Part shown: positions 52,376-61,807 of the stretch, piece after piece
Layout of the letters: the number at the start of each line of letters is the position of its first letter
Position numbering within the stretch: position 1 is the first letter of the stretch
Source: Planctomycetales bacterium
GTDB lineage: Bacteria; Planctomycetota; Planctomycetia; Planctomycetales; Planctomycetaceae
DNA: 64,000 nt
Reading direction: 5' to 3'
NCBI GenBank assembly: GCA_026400835.1
Contig: JAPLOA010000070.1
Span: 62,001-126,000 of the forward strand
Notes under the pieces: generated by a model
Database searches by the model: none
What the model saw: only the letters and a program-made list of their open reading frames with translations
What the model was told of the DNA's origin: nothing
Made by a program: the position numbers and the translations under genes

Positions 52376-53317
52376 ATGACCATTCGATATACATGCACCG
52401 GCTGTGAATCGGTGTTGAAGATCAAGGATGAGAAAGCTGGCACGAAGGGCAAGTGCCCCAAATGCAAGGCCGAGTTTTTAGTTCCCCAGCCGGAGGCTGA
52501 AGAGTCTGCTGAAGTTGCAGCCTCGCCAGCAGACGAGCCAATTGATGAACCGGTTGATTCCGTCGATATGCCGATCGAGCTGACTCCGGAAGTGCCGGAA
52601 TCAGACAGCTTCGATCCGCTCTCGGTGCTGGGGGCATCAGCCGGATCTGTGGGACCGAGGTCATCTCGTAGCGAATCGGTGGAACGCAAGCCGTCGATGG
52701 CTGAAATGATGAAAGACTTCGATGCTGCGAAGAAGGGCAGAGAAAAAAAGGCAACCTCTGAGGCAGTTCGTACCTCGGCAGTTGCGGCCTCAGCTCTTGA
52801 GACCGCCGGGACTGCCGCTGATGCGCTCTCCCGCGCGTATCAGCAAAAGCGAGATTCTGCGTCAGCTCCTTCGAAATCTGCGAAGGATGTTAAGGCTCAG
52901 CAGGAACGAGCACTATTGACGGAGTTCATCACGCGGCGAGCTTTACCAGGATTGTTAGTGGTCGGCGTACTCGTCTACGGTTACTTTTCGTGGATGAATC
53001 ATGAGCCGTGGACAGGACCAGATTTATTTGAAGTCACGGGTCAGGTTTCAACTGCAGGAACTCCTGCGGTGGGAATCCAGGTTTTCTTTGAACCAATCTC
53101 AAGCGGTCCCGAAGATAATCGCTCTGCTGTCTGGGCCACCACAGATCCCGGTGGGAACTTTCGGTTGATGTATGACGCTTCACATTTTGGTTGTCCTGCT
53201 GGTGAATACAATATTGGGTTCGCAGGAGTCACTGGAAAGCCACTCAATCGTGCAGAGGGGGCTTTGAAGCTGACTGTGAAAGCCAATGAAACGAACGAGT
53301 TCAAGATAACCTTGTGA
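52376..53317 (+). CDS. Zinc-ribbon membrane protein with C-terminal beta domain
   Basis: This 313-residue protein starts with a zinc ribbon (IRYTCTGCESVLKIKDEKAG and KCPKCKAEFLV, two CxxC pairs). Next come an acidic low-complexity region (about 40-90), a charged helical part, one membrane helix near residues 193-209 (LPGLLVVGVLVYGYFSW), and an extracytoplasmic beta domain (FEVTGQVSTAGTPAVGIQVFFEP with later TTDPGGNFRL). That domain resembles carboxypeptidase-regulatory/transthyretin-like folds common in planctomycete lipoproteins. It may link cytoplasmic and envelope sides. Function unknown. Confidence 0.75.
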   Translation: MTIRYTCTGCESVLKIKDEKAGTKGKCPKCKAEFLVPQPEAEESAEVAASPADEPIDEPVDSVDMPIELTPEVPESDSFDPLSVLGASAGSVGPRSSRSESVERKPSMAEMMKDFDAAKKGREKKATSEAVRTSAVAASALETAGTAADALSRAYQQKRDSASAPSKSAKDVKAQQERALLTEFITRRALPGLLVVGVLVYGYFSWMNHEPWTGPDLFEVTGQVSTAGTPAVGIQVFFEPISSGPEDNRSAVWATTDPGGNFRLMYDASHFGCPAGEYNIGFAGVTGKPLNRAEGALKLTVKANETNEFKITL

Positions 53318-53451
53318 CATAATTCGATAATCGGTGTCAGCAATACAGATCAATTTTCCGCAAACGTTGAGGAGTGAATCCGCGGCGTTCTCCGTTGTTC
53401 TTCAGCTCACTCAGCAATAGATCCGTTTTTCGACAGAGCATTGTTTCATAT

Positions 53452-54096
53452 ATGACATCAGTCACCATCATTGATTATGGAATGGGAAATCTTCGCAGCG
53501 TGCAGAAGGCGTTTGAACGCATCGGCCAGTCTGCTCATGTAACTTCAGACGTTGCGGAGATTGCTGCGGCAGAAAGACTGGTTCTGCCCGGTGTTGGAGC
53601 GTTTCGAGATGCTATCAGTGCGATTCGAAGGAATGACCTGACTGGCGTTATTCGGGATTATATTGCCGCAGATCGGCCGTTTCTTGGGATTTGTCTTGGC
53701 ATGCAACTGTTGCTCGATGCATCTTTCGAAGATGGTGAGCATGAAGGTCTGGGAGTTATACCCGGCACTGTGCAAAGGTTTGATCTTTCGTCTGAGTTCA
53801 AGATTCCTCACATGGGCTGGAATCAACTGACTCTCGAAGGCAATTCGCAGCATGGATTACTCAGGGAGCTGGGAACAGAGCCGTGGTTCTACTTCGTTCA
53901 CAGCTATCACGTGGTTCCCGGCGATAAGTCGTGGATTGCCGCCACGACTGATTATGGTCGTCCGTTTGTCTCCGTCGTTGCAAAAAGCAATGTTATGGCG
54001 ACTCAGTTTCACCCCGAGAAAAGTCAGTCGAGCGGGATGCAGTTGTTACGCAACTTTGTTTCGATTGGTGAGTCGGCAGTTTGCTCGGCCCGATGA
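53452..54096 (+). CDS. hisH: Imidazole glycerol phosphate synthase, glutaminase subunit
   Basis: This class I glutamine amidotransferase supplies ammonia to HisF. The ATG at 53452 begins MTSVTIIDYGMGNLRSVQKA; the frame upstream to 53374 is not HisH. RLVLPGVGAFRDA, the nucleophile elbow FLGICLGMQLLL, PHMGWNQL, YFVHSYHV and TQFHPEKSQ give the Cys-His-Glu triad and partner loop. 214 residues. hisA follows after 128 bases; hisF is not in the window. Confidence 0.97.
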   Translation: MTSVTIIDYGMGNLRSVQKAFERIGQSAHVTSDVAEIAAAERLVLPGVGAFRDAISAIRRNDLTGVIRDYIAADRPFLGICLGMQLLLDASFEDGEHEGLGVIPGTVQRFDLSSEFKIPHMGWNQLTLEGNSQHGLLRELGTEPWFYFVHSYHVVPGDKSWIAATTDYGRPFVSVVAKSNVMATQFHPEKSQSSGMQLLRNFVSIGESAVCSAR

Positions 54097-54224
54097 TTTG
54101 ATGCCTTACGGTGCTCTAAGTTTGGTGTGATTGAGTTCGACCGCCGACCATTGTCTGAGCCGAATTTTTCCGTGAGGCGCTGCGTACTGCCTTCGTGTTT
54201 TGAGATTCCTTACAAGCTAAAAAT

Positions 54225-54968
54225 ATGCTTCAGCTTCTCCCCGCCATTGATCTTCTCGATGGCAAATGTGTTCGTCTTCGTCAGGGAAACTACAACGACA
54301 GCACAGTCTTTTCAGACGACCCTGTTGATATGGCACTACGCTGGCGAGATGAAGGGGCTGAACGACTGCATCTGGTTGATCTGGACGGTGCAAAAGCAGG
54401 GCGTCCCGTGAATCAGAATGTTGTCAGACGTATTGCGGAGGCAACCGGTTTGCCCTGTCAGCTGGGTGGCGGAATTCGGAACGAGGACAACATCCGGCTG
54501 ACGATTGAAGAGGCTGGAGTCGATCGCGTCATCGTCGGAACCAAAGCGCTGCGAGAACCGGATTGGTTCGCACAGATGTGTGCGAAGTTTCCTCATCGCC
54601 TGGCTCTCGGGCTTGATGCTCGTGATTCGATGGTTGCGACGGACGGATGGCTGGAAGTTTCACAGGTCTCCGTAACGCAGCTCGCTCAGCGATTTGTTGG
54701 AGTTCCGCTGGCGGCCGTGATCTACACAAACATCGCGAACGATGGCATGATGCAGGGCATTGATCAGCAGACGCTTGACGATTTTGTGCGACTGGCTGAG
54801 ATGGGGCTACCCGTGATTGCCTCCGGGGGTGTGACGACGATGGACGACATTGCCGCGCTGAAGAAGATCAATGCCGAACAGCCGAATCTGATTGGTGCGA
54901 TCATTGGTCGTGCCATTTATGAGGGCACAATCCGAGTGCGAGAAACCATTGAGTTCCTGCGAAGTTAG
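54225..54968 (+). CDS. hisA: Phosphoribosylformimino-5-aminoimidazole carboxamide ribotide isomerase
   Basis: This is a TIM-barrel isomerase of histidine synthesis (247 residues). [20 protein letters not shown] is the N-terminal catalytic aspartate and phosphate region, [15 protein letters not shown] follows, [18 protein letters not shown] binds phosphate, [16 protein letters not shown] has the second catalytic aspartate, and [16 protein letters not shown] and [14 protein letters not shown] close the barrel. It follows hisH. Confidence 0.97.
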   Translation: MLQLLPAIDLLDGKCVRLRQGNYNDSTVFSDDPVDMALRWRDEGAERLHLVDLDGAKAGRPVNQNVVRRIAEATGLPCQLGGGIRNEDNIRLTIEEAGVDRVIVGTKALREPDWFAQMCAKFPHRLALGLDARDSMVATDGWLEVSQVSVTQLAQRFVGVPLAAVIYTNIANDGMMQGIDQQTLDDFVRLAEMGLPVIASGGVTTMDDIAALKKINAEQPNLIGAIIGRAIYEGTIRVRETIEFLRS

Positions 54969-55048
54969 GCTGATATTCTGCGTTGTCTCAGCGAGAATTA
55001 TGCCCATCGAGTTTTGGCCATAAAATTGATCCTGCAGGAGTGGTTACG

Positions 55049-55855
55049 ATGAAAACCGGATTCCTGACCATTGATGCGATCGAGGCGTTTGACCGCGATG
55101 GCTTTATTGTTGTCGACAGCTTTCTGAATGCTGAAGAGACTGAGTTGCTCGGAGCCATTGCGCGGAAGGATCATGCTCTTGCAGCCGCGAAGACCTCTCG
55201 AGCCGATGGCGAAGGTGGCTCGGTGGATCTGGTCGTCGAGAATGAGCTTCCGGCCGATGCGATCTACACGGCTATTGTTCAGGCTGAGCCATTGGTGATG
55301 GCGATGGAGGCTTTACTCGGCGATGAAGTTTATCATTATCATCACAAAATGATTTTGAAAGAGCCACGAGTCGGCGGCGCCTGGACCTGGCATCAGGATT
55401 ATGGTTATTGGTACAACAACGGTTGTCTGTTTCCTGATATGGCCAGTTGCATGTTTGCTGTTGATAAGGCTACAAAAGAAAACGGCTGTTTGCAGGTCCT
55501 GCGTGGATCACATCGGATGGGCCGCATTGATCATGTGAAGCGCGGCGATCAGACCGGGGCTGACATGGAACGTGTTGACGCCGCGCTGGCTCGAATGGAG
55601 CTGATTCACGTCGAGATGAATCCTGGTTCTGCAGTGCTGTTCCATGGCAACACGCTGCATCGGTCAGATCAGAATCGAAGTGAGAATCCTCGCTGGGCGT
55701 TTATCTGTTGCTACAACACTCGCAGCAATGATCCCTATAAAGATGGGCGGCATCCGCACTATTCTGCGTTGCCACGAGTCGGCGCTGACGAGGTCACCGC
55801 TGTGGGACGTCGCCATCTGCAGCGTATTACCGATGGAATAACATCCGCGATGTGA
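55049..55855 (+). CDS. Phytanoyl-CoA dioxygenase (PhyH) family protein
   Basis: This is a 268-residue Fe(II)/2-oxoglutarate oxygenase-like protein. The metal facial triad is visible as WHQDYGYWYNNG (His-x-Asp) and the distal His in LFHGNTLHRSDQNRS, with an expected 2-oxoglutarate-binding arginine in NRSENPRWAFICCYN. TKENGCLQVLRGSHRMG is a family hallmark. The ATG at 55049 has GCAGGAG upstream and is preferred to 54983. It may hydroxylate a small metabolite or a peptide residue; the substrate is unknown. Confidence 0.88.
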   Translation: MKTGFLTIDAIEAFDRDGFIVVDSFLNAEETELLGAIARKDHALAAAKTSRADGEGGSVDLVVENELPADAIYTAIVQAEPLVMAMEALLGDEVYHYHHKMILKEPRVGGAWTWHQDYGYWYNNGCLFPDMASCMFAVDKATKENGCLQVLRGSHRMGRIDHVKRGDQTGADMERVDAALARMELIHVEMNPGSAVLFHGNTLHRSDQNRSENPRWAFICCYNTRSNDPYKDGRHPHYSALPRVGADEVTAVGRRHLQRITDGITSAM

Positions 55856-55937
55856 TTGGTTTGTCGGGTTGATCTGCTTGCGTCAAGTGTGTCACGGAGT
55901 TCAGCCTGTTGTCTCTGACGTGACTGGCTTAATGCAG

Positions 55938-56960
55938 ATGTCAACAATTTCCGAACGGCTCAAGTCTCTGGGACAGGAGTTGGGGTTTGCGCAGATTGGA
56001 ATTGCGCCCGCGGTAACACCAACCGGATTTCATCGGCTCCTCGACTGGGTCAGTCGAGGTCAAAACGCGGACATGCAATGGGTTGACCGTCGTCTGGAGG
56101 CCTATCGTCATCCTGATGGTGTCATGTCCGGAACACGCAGCGTGATTATGGCTGCGATGAATTACCACGATGGAGAGCATACAACCGAAGGTCCGAGAAT
56201 CGCTCGTTATGCATCAGGGACTGCCGATTATCACGATGTGCTGAAACTTCTGCTGAAACGACTTGCTGCGTTGCTGCGCGCGGAGTTTCCTCAGTCTCGG
56301 AGCCGTATTGTCATCGATACTGCTCCGTTGCTGGAACGTGATTTTGGTCGGCTTGCTGGTCTGGGATGGTTTGGCAAGAACACGATGTTGATCAGTCGGT
56401 CCATTGGAAGCTGGTTCTTCCTCGGAGCGATCCTGACTGATATCGAACTGACCTATGATCAGCCGCTTGAGCAAACGTTTTGTGGGAGTTGCACGCGATG
56501 TCTGGATGCCTGTCCGACGAAAGCGTTCCCTGAGCCAGGAGTGTTGGATGCTCGTCGGTGCATCAGTTATCTGACGATTGAACATCGCCATGCTGGAATC
56601 CCGGAGGAATTCAGAAGCGATCTTGGGCCGTGGTTGTTTGGGTGTGACATTTGTCAGGATGTTTGTCCGTGGAATCGATTTGCTCCGGCGGACACTGTGC
56701 CGGAGTTTCAGCAAAAGTTGAACTTCAGTACTTCTGAATGCAGGTCTTTGCTGAGACTGACGGAAGAAGAATTTCGCGATCGGTTTGCTGGATCCCCGTT
56801 GTTGCGTTCCGGGCGAACAGGCTTGCTTCGAAATGCTGCGATTGTGCTGGCCAATCTTCGGGATTGTGATTCGAGGCCTGAACTGGAAGTGTTGTTGCAG
56901 GATGGCGAACAGATCCTCCGCGAAACCGCTGCCTGGGCGATTCAGCAGCTTGATGTCTGA
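55938..56960 (+). CDS. queG: Epoxyqueuosine reductase
   Basis: This cobalamin-dependent iron-sulfur enzyme makes queuosine in tRNA (340 residues). YHDGEHTTEGPRIARYASG and DYHDVLKLLLKRLAALL are the family N-terminal region, DTAPLLERDFGRLAGLGWFG the active-site strand, and the two 4Fe-4S clusters are CGSCTRCLDACPTKAF and CDICQDVCPWNRFA. A HEAT-like C-terminus follows. ATGs at 55932 and 55938 are both possible. Confidence 0.95.
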   Translation: MSTISERLKSLGQELGFAQIGIAPAVTPTGFHRLLDWVSRGQNADMQWVDRRLEAYRHPDGVMSGTRSVIMAAMNYHDGEHTTEGPRIARYASGTADYHDVLKLLLKRLAALLRAEFPQSRSRIVIDTAPLLERDFGRLAGLGWFGKNTMLISRSIGSWFFLGAILTDIELTYDQPLEQTFCGSCTRCLDACPTKAFPEPGVLDARRCISYLTIEHRHAGIPEEFRSDLGPWLFGCDICQDVCPWNRFAPADTVPEFQQKLNFSTSECRSLLRLTEEEFRDRFAGSPLLRSGRTGLLRNAAIVLANLRDCDSRPELEVLLQDGEQILRETAAWAIQQLDV

Positions 56961-57046
56961 GCCGACATCATGCATTTGTCATGAGAATGCCCGAGTTTTT
57001 GCGTGCACGTGTGAGTGTGAGGCCGCCAGAAAACAGGAGGAAATAT

Positions 57047-57088
57047 ATGGGGTGTATTTGTTTGTGGGCGATTAGTGCTGTAGATTGA
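57047..57088 (+). CDS. Possible 13-residue leader peptide
   Basis: ATG at 57047 is preceded by a perfect AGGAGG six bases upstream, and opens MGCICLWAISAVD with a stop at 57086-57088. It lies 75 bases before the start of the cyclase-like gene. The peptide has no known match in memory. The ribosome site is stronger than that of the gene downstream. It may be chance. Confidence 0.3.
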   Translation: MGCICLWAISAVD

Positions 57089-57162
57089 CTACTACCCGTG
57101 TGCATGCGTCGTTCCCGTGGTAGTGTGTCACATCCCGCCGCCGTTCAGTTTGTCGGTGCTTT

Positions 57163-59439
57163 ATGAGCAACCCGCCGAAGAGTCAGACTCCGGAGCAATT
57201 TGCTGCGGCTTTGCGAGTTCGAACGGAAGAGGCTGTCGCTGCTTCTGTTCATCATGCATCGCTCTCACAGCAATACTTGACGCTTGCACAAAAGTTCTCT
57301 GCGCTGGCAGAGCAGGCCATTGGAAATCCGGCTGCGGTCACTTTGTCTGTTCAGCAACTTGAACGAGAGGCCGCGACAGGTGCGCCAGCTGGACCAATTG
57401 GCATTCAGCAGCAGATCGTTTCGAAACAAAATGCTGGACTGGGGGCCGAAACGAATACTGGTCCCCATTTCTCCGTGGCATCGTCGACAGCTTCATCGAC
57501 GACAGCGGCATCGACGATCACGACAAGTTCGGTTGCTGACACTCGTTCTGCGGCAGCGAGTGAAAAGTCACTCTTCTTTTCTCCGCCAGCGAGACTGGCG
57601 GCTGCCGGGGCGATTGTTGAAACTCCTGCCCAGACCGGTCCGATTTCAAACGTTCCCGGCGAGAGCAAGGAAGATCCTGTTTCGGGAAGCCGTAACGCTG
57701 GTGATGGATCGCAATTACCGACTTCGAAGAGGAGTGTTCCAAAGAAACGACGTGCGCGAATATCGTTGCGAAAGATTATCGAGCGGGCAAGATTGGTCAC
57801 TTTGGAGCAGGCTGAGCGAGTCCGAGTCAGAGCCCGAAAATCCGATTTAAAGCCAAAGCTGCGAACCACGACCGAGGAAGTGAAACTTGAACTGAAGCGG
57901 AGTCGTCGGCCTGCGGCAATCAGTACTGCATTGACAGGGCTGGTGATGTTTCTGTTGACACTTGCAAGGCTGGAGATCGTGGAAGAAGTGACTCTGCCTC
58001 CGCTGGTGGCCGGGTTCTCTGAGACAATTGAGCCCGTCGAAGAATCGTTACCGATCGAGCCGCCTGCTGAAGAAGTGGGAAAACAGCTCGAGCAGCCGAT
58101 CGAAGAGCCTCCGGAAGAAATGGTGGAGGAGCCGGAGCCGGAACTTGAGCCCGCTCCAGAGCCACTACCGGAGCCAATGCCTGTTGCTGAAACAGAGATG
58201 GCTGAAACAGAGTTGCCGGATACGCCCGATGGAACAATCGCTGCGGGATCGAGTAGTGCCGAGGGTGCAACCGCGTCGGCTGTTGATCATCGCAGTGATA
58301 CAGGCCGGAAGCTAATGGTGGAGAAATACGGTGGTTCCGCTGCAAGTGAATCTGCCGTGGGGCATGCTCTGGAGTGGCTTGCGGCGAGACAACGAGCGAA
58401 CGGCACATGGGACTTTATTGATGTGGGTCCCTGTCGAAATCCCGGGACAGTTAATAATCCGATAGGCGGAACCGCCTATGCCTTGTTGCCCTTTCTTGCG
58501 GCCGGACAGACGCACAAAGACGGGCAGTATCGCAAGTCGGTGTTGGCAGGTCTGGAGTTTTTGACATCTATTGGCGTGACTGCACCTGCGGGATATGACC
58601 TTCGAGGAGTTATCAACAAAGCCGATGACGATGAGGACCCGAATTACGCTTACTACGTTCATGGGGCCGCGACTCTGGCTTTGTGCGAAGCCTATGGGAT
58701 GACCAAAGATCGCAAGCTGAAGCCTTTCGCGGAAGGTGCGGTGAAGTTTCTGGTCAATTCGCAGGATCCTCGCGGAGGAGGCTGGCGTTACAATCCACAG
58801 CAGCCGGGATCGACATCGGCTACGGCAATTCAGTTGATGGCATTAAAGGCTGGAGAGAAGGCTGGCATCAAAGTGCCGGACGTGACATGGAAAGGTGTGA
58901 CTTATTACCTGGACAGTGTCGCTGTCGATGGGGAAGGGCGATATGGATACGAGATCGAGAAGAAGTCCTATGCGATCTCGGTGACTTCCATGGCTTTACT
59001 CAGCCGTATGTATCTCGGGAAGAATCGTGATGACAACGACCTTCGCGCAGGTGTTGCGCTGATCGACAAGCGTGGCCCTTACGACAATCTCTATTACAAC
59101 TATTTTGCCACGCAAGTAATGAAGAATTGGGGTGGAGCCGAGTGGGATCGCTGGAACGGGCGATTGCGAGATGACTTGATCGCCTGGCAGGGAGTTGAGG
59201 GCGACGAAAAAGGCAGTTGGGCGCCGCGCGATCGTGACGACTACAGCAGAGCCGGTGGAAGATTATTGACGACATGTCTTGCGACGCTGACTCTGGAAGT
59301 CTACTACCGCTATAAGCCGTTGTTGCCAGAACCGGCAGAAGCAGGAAGTGCTGAAACCACATCCATCTCAGCGTCTGCTCCGAAAGTTCGTGAGTCGGAA
59401 TCGGTTGATCCGGGTCAGGACCCGAAAGAACCGAAGTAG
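57163..59439 (+). CDS. Membrane-anchored protein with prenyltransferase/squalene-cyclase-like domain
   Basis: This 758-residue protein has a cytoplasmic N-terminus of about 245 residues (Ala/Ser-rich middle, then a basic stretch), one membrane helix near 250-266, a Pro/Glu-rich linker (about 285-360), and an extracytoplasmic alpha/alpha-barrel-like domain from about 383. The latter has HALEWLAARQRANGTWDF, GGTAYALLPFLAAGQTH and SQDPRGGGWRYNPQQPG, like squalene-hopene cyclase and prenyltransferase repeats. The acidic DxDD cyclase motif is not seen, so a catalytic role is doubtful. Common in planctomycetes; function unknown. Confidence 0.85.
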   Translation: MSNPPKSQTPEQFAAALRVRTEEAVAASVHHASLSQQYLTLAQKFSALAEQAIGNPAAVTLSVQQLEREAATGAPAGPIGIQQQIVSKQNAGLGAETNTGPHFSVASSTASSTTAASTITTSSVADTRSAAASEKSLFFSPPARLAAAGAIVETPAQTGPISNVPGESKEDPVSGSRNAGDGSQLPTSKRSVPKKRRARISLRKIIERARLVTLEQAERVRVRARKSDLKPKLRTTTEEVKLELKRSRRPAAISTALTGLVMFLLTLARLEIVEEVTLPPLVAGFSETIEPVEESLPIEPPAEEVGKQLEQPIEEPPEEMVEEPEPELEPAPEPLPEPMPVAETEMAETELPDTPDGTIAAGSSSAEGATASAVDHRSDTGRKLMVEKYGGSAASESAVGHALEWLAARQRANGTWDFIDVGPCRNPGTVNNPIGGTAYALLPFLAAGQTHKDGQYRKSVLAGLEFLTSIGVTAPAGYDLRGVINKADDDEDPNYAYYVHGAATLALCEAYGMTKDRKLKPFAEGAVKFLVNSQDPRGGGWRYNPQQPGSTSATAIQLMALKAGEKAGIKVPDVTWKGVTYYLDSVAVDGEGRYGYEIEKKSYAISVTSMALLSRMYLGKNRDDNDLRAGVALIDKRGPYDNLYYNYFATQVMKNWGGAEWDRWNGRLRDDLIAWQGVEGDEKGSWAPRDRDDYSRAGGRLLTTCLATLTLEVYYRYKPLLPEPAEAGSAETTSISASAPKVRESESVDPGQDPKEPK

Positions 59440-59515
59440 CTTTGCCTCCATAGAATTCTATGATTCACATCTGCCTGAGTGATGTGGTCAAGATTCTGAG
59501 AGTGCCGAGTGAAAA

Positions 59516-60646
59516 ATGAGCAGTCCGTCCGTTACCCGAAATGTAGACGACCAGACGAATTCGACACCGCGATTGCAGTCGCTTGATGCACTGCGCGGTT
59601 TCGACATGTTCTGGATCGCTGGTGGGGATGCGTTGGCCACAAGTTTTCTGGGTCGACTCAATTCACCGGCAGCCATTCGACTCAAGTCTCAATTCGAGCA
59701 TGTGGAGTGGGAGGGTTTCCGATTTTACGATCTGATTTTCCCACTCTTCATGTTTCTGGTGGGATGTGTGATTCCGTTTTCGTTGGAGAAGTTTCGGGAT
59801 GATCCCAAGTCTGCTTATGGACGAATTCTCCGCCGGACAGCAGCGCTATTTGCGTTGGGCTTGATCTGCAATGGTCTTTTGAAGTTCGACTTCGGTAATC
59901 TTCGATACGCGGGAGTCCTGCAGAGAATTGCTGTGTGTTACGGCATCACTGCAGTGTTGTTTTTGAATTTCAGGATCCGTGGTCAGATTATAGTGGCTGC
60001 TGCAATTTTGCTGGGCTACTGGGGGCTGTTGACTTTCGTTCCCGTACCGGGCGGCGTTGCCGGAGATTATTCGAAAAATGGCAATCTTGCGGGCTACCTG
60101 GATCGAAGTTGGCTGCCCGGGAGAATCATGGAGCAGTACTACGGCTACGGCGACAACGAAGGAATTCTGTCCACAATACCGGCTATTGTGACGGTGATGC
60201 TGGGAGTTTTTGCCGGGCTGTGGCTGAAGAGTTCTCGATCTGATTGGGCAAAAATCGGAGGGCTGTTCGCCTGTGGAGTTTCATGCGTTGTTCTTGGCAC
60301 ATTGTGGGGGCGAAGTTTTCCAGTCATCAAAAATCTCTGGACCAGTTCTTTCGTGCTGGTTGCGGGAGGCTGGAGTCTGTTGTTGCTCTGTGTCTTTTAC
60401 ACAATCATAGATGTCGTTCGATGGCAGAAGTGGTCATTCTTCTGGACTGTCATCGGCATGAATGCCATCGTGATGTACATCGCGCCGCGGTTCATCGATT
60501 TCGACCGGATGGCTGTGTTCTTCTTAGGTGGCGTTGTGCGGTTGAGTGATGGCGGGGGCGAATTCCTGCTTGAAGTGGGAAGTATGGGGGCCAAATGGCT
60601 TTTTCTGTACTACCTGTATCGCAGCCGAATTTTTCTCAGGCTATGA
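59516..60646 (+). CDS. HGSNAT/DUF5009-type membrane acyltransferase
   Basis: This 376-residue multi-pass protein resembles heparan-alpha-glucosaminide N-acetyltransferase. LQSLDALRGFDMFWIAGGDA opens it, then WEGFRFYDLIFPLFMFLVGC, LRYAGVLQRIAVCYGITAV and VPVPGGVAGDYSKNGNLAGY. WSFFWTVIGMNAIVMYIAPRFID is near the C-terminus. About ten helices are expected. In other bacteria related genes transfer acetyl groups to amino sugars of polymers. It follows the cyclase-like gene after 76 bases. Confidence 0.88.
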   Translation: MSSPSVTRNVDDQTNSTPRLQSLDALRGFDMFWIAGGDALATSFLGRLNSPAAIRLKSQFEHVEWEGFRFYDLIFPLFMFLVGCVIPFSLEKFRDDPKSAYGRILRRTAALFALGLICNGLLKFDFGNLRYAGVLQRIAVCYGITAVLFLNFRIRGQIIVAAAILLGYWGLLTFVPVPGGVAGDYSKNGNLAGYLDRSWLPGRIMEQYYGYGDNEGILSTIPAIVTVMLGVFAGLWLKSSRSDWAKIGGLFACGVSCVVLGTLWGRSFPVIKNLWTSSFVLVAGGWSLLLLCVFYTIIDVVRWQKWSFFWTVIGMNAIVMYIAPRFIDFDRMAVFFLGGVVRLSDGGGEFLLEVGSMGAKWLFLYYLYRSRIFLRL

Positions 60647-60684
60647 ATGGACTCAGCCTTGGCTATGGCTGTCCATCAGTATTT

Positions 60685-61545
60685 TTAATTGTACGGCATG
60701 TCTGTGAAGAGCTTCGCACGAAGTTCTTCGGCCGTGATTCCACGATCTCGTATCGATCGCAGGCTTTCGGCATCGTCCCGTTTGGCGAGACGTTTTCCAT
60801 TGTTATCGCAGATGAGTTTATGATGATGGTATTCGGGAGTCGGCAGGACCAGTAATGACTGCAGAACTCTTTGGATGTGAGTCGCGCTGAAGAGATCCAT
60901 TCCGCGTGTCACACGAGTAATGCCTTGAAGCGCATCATCATGAACGACCGCCAGATGATAGCTCGATCCGATATCTTTACGGATCAGAACGATATCCCCG
61001 AAGATCTCCGGCCTCGCCGTCTGCCAGCCTTTTGCGAGGTCTCGCCATTTCAGGTCAGAGCCTGTGATCCTGATCGCTTTTTCAAGATCCAGTCTGAGAG
61101 CAAATGACTGTCCTGAGGCGATGCGGTCGTCACGTTCTGCGGGGGAAAGGTGTTTACAAGTTCCGGGATAAACGGGGCCATCGGGGCCATGTGGCGCGCC
61201 TCCGGCGGCGTTGATTTCCTGCTGGATGTCTTTTCGAGTGCAGAAGCAGGGATAGAGCAGACCCTTTTGTTGCAGGGAATCAGCCGTTGTTGCGAAATCC
61301 GATAGGTGCTCTGACTGTCGACGGACTGGGAGTTCCCAGGTGATTCCCAGCCAGGCCAGGTCCTCTTCAATGGCGGTTTCGAATTCCGGCCGACATCGAG
61401 TGAAGTCGAGATCTTCGATCCTGAGGATAAACGGTCCCTCAGATCTCCGGGCGGATTCATAGGCGAATAAGGCTGAAAATGCGTGGCCAGTGTGGAGCAG
61501 GCCTGTCGGGCTGGGGGCGAATCTGGTTACGATGGGTTCGGTCAT
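60685..61545 (-). CDS. gluQ: Glutamyl-Q tRNA(Asp) synthetase
   Basis: This is a truncated glutamyl-tRNA synthetase paralogue (286 residues) that glutamylates queuosine on tRNA-Asp. RFAPSPTGLLHTGHAFSALF is the HIGH region, FILRIEDLDFTRCRPEFE follows, zinc ligands are in LLYPCFCTRKDIQQEI and YPGTCKHL, and GKRLAKRDDAESLR is the KMSKS-like loop. The anticodon-binding domain is absent as expected. A queG gene 4 kb away matches the queuosine role. Confidence 0.94.
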   Translation of the reverse strand: MTEPIVTRFAPSPTGLLHTGHAFSALFAYESARRSEGPFILRIEDLDFTRCRPEFETAIEEDLAWLGITWELPVRRQSEHLSDFATTADSLQQKGLLYPCFCTRKDIQQEINAAGGAPHGPDGPVYPGTCKHLSPAERDDRIASGQSFALRLDLEKAIRITGSDLKWRDLAKGWQTARPEIFGDIVLIRKDIGSSYHLAVVHDDALQGITRVTRGMDLFSATHIQRVLQSLLVLPTPEYHHHKLICDNNGKRLAKRDDAESLRSIRDRGITAEELRAKLFTDMPYN

Positions 61546-61807
61546 GTTCTTTTGCTGGCGACGGGACTGCCCGGGTCATTCAGGACAGATTAGGCATGAA
61601 TCTCCTGAGGTGGGAAAGGCACTGCGGGTCTGGATTCAAGTCTCTCTGTTGTCTCAGGCGGGAGAATAACGGTACTACGAAATTTGCGAAACTCAGGGTC
61701 CAGCCGGTCGACAGCTTTAAGCTCCACCGATCGCTTGGTAGATTTCACGAACAAACGTGTTTTTCAACTGCGGTCGTTCTACGCGCGGACCCTGGGAGAA
61801 TTTTGGC

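Noticed and set aside
59449-59462. 14-base palindrome CATAGAATTCTATG after the cyclase-like gene
   Set aside because: Short, AT-rich and single; no T-run or second copy to support a function.
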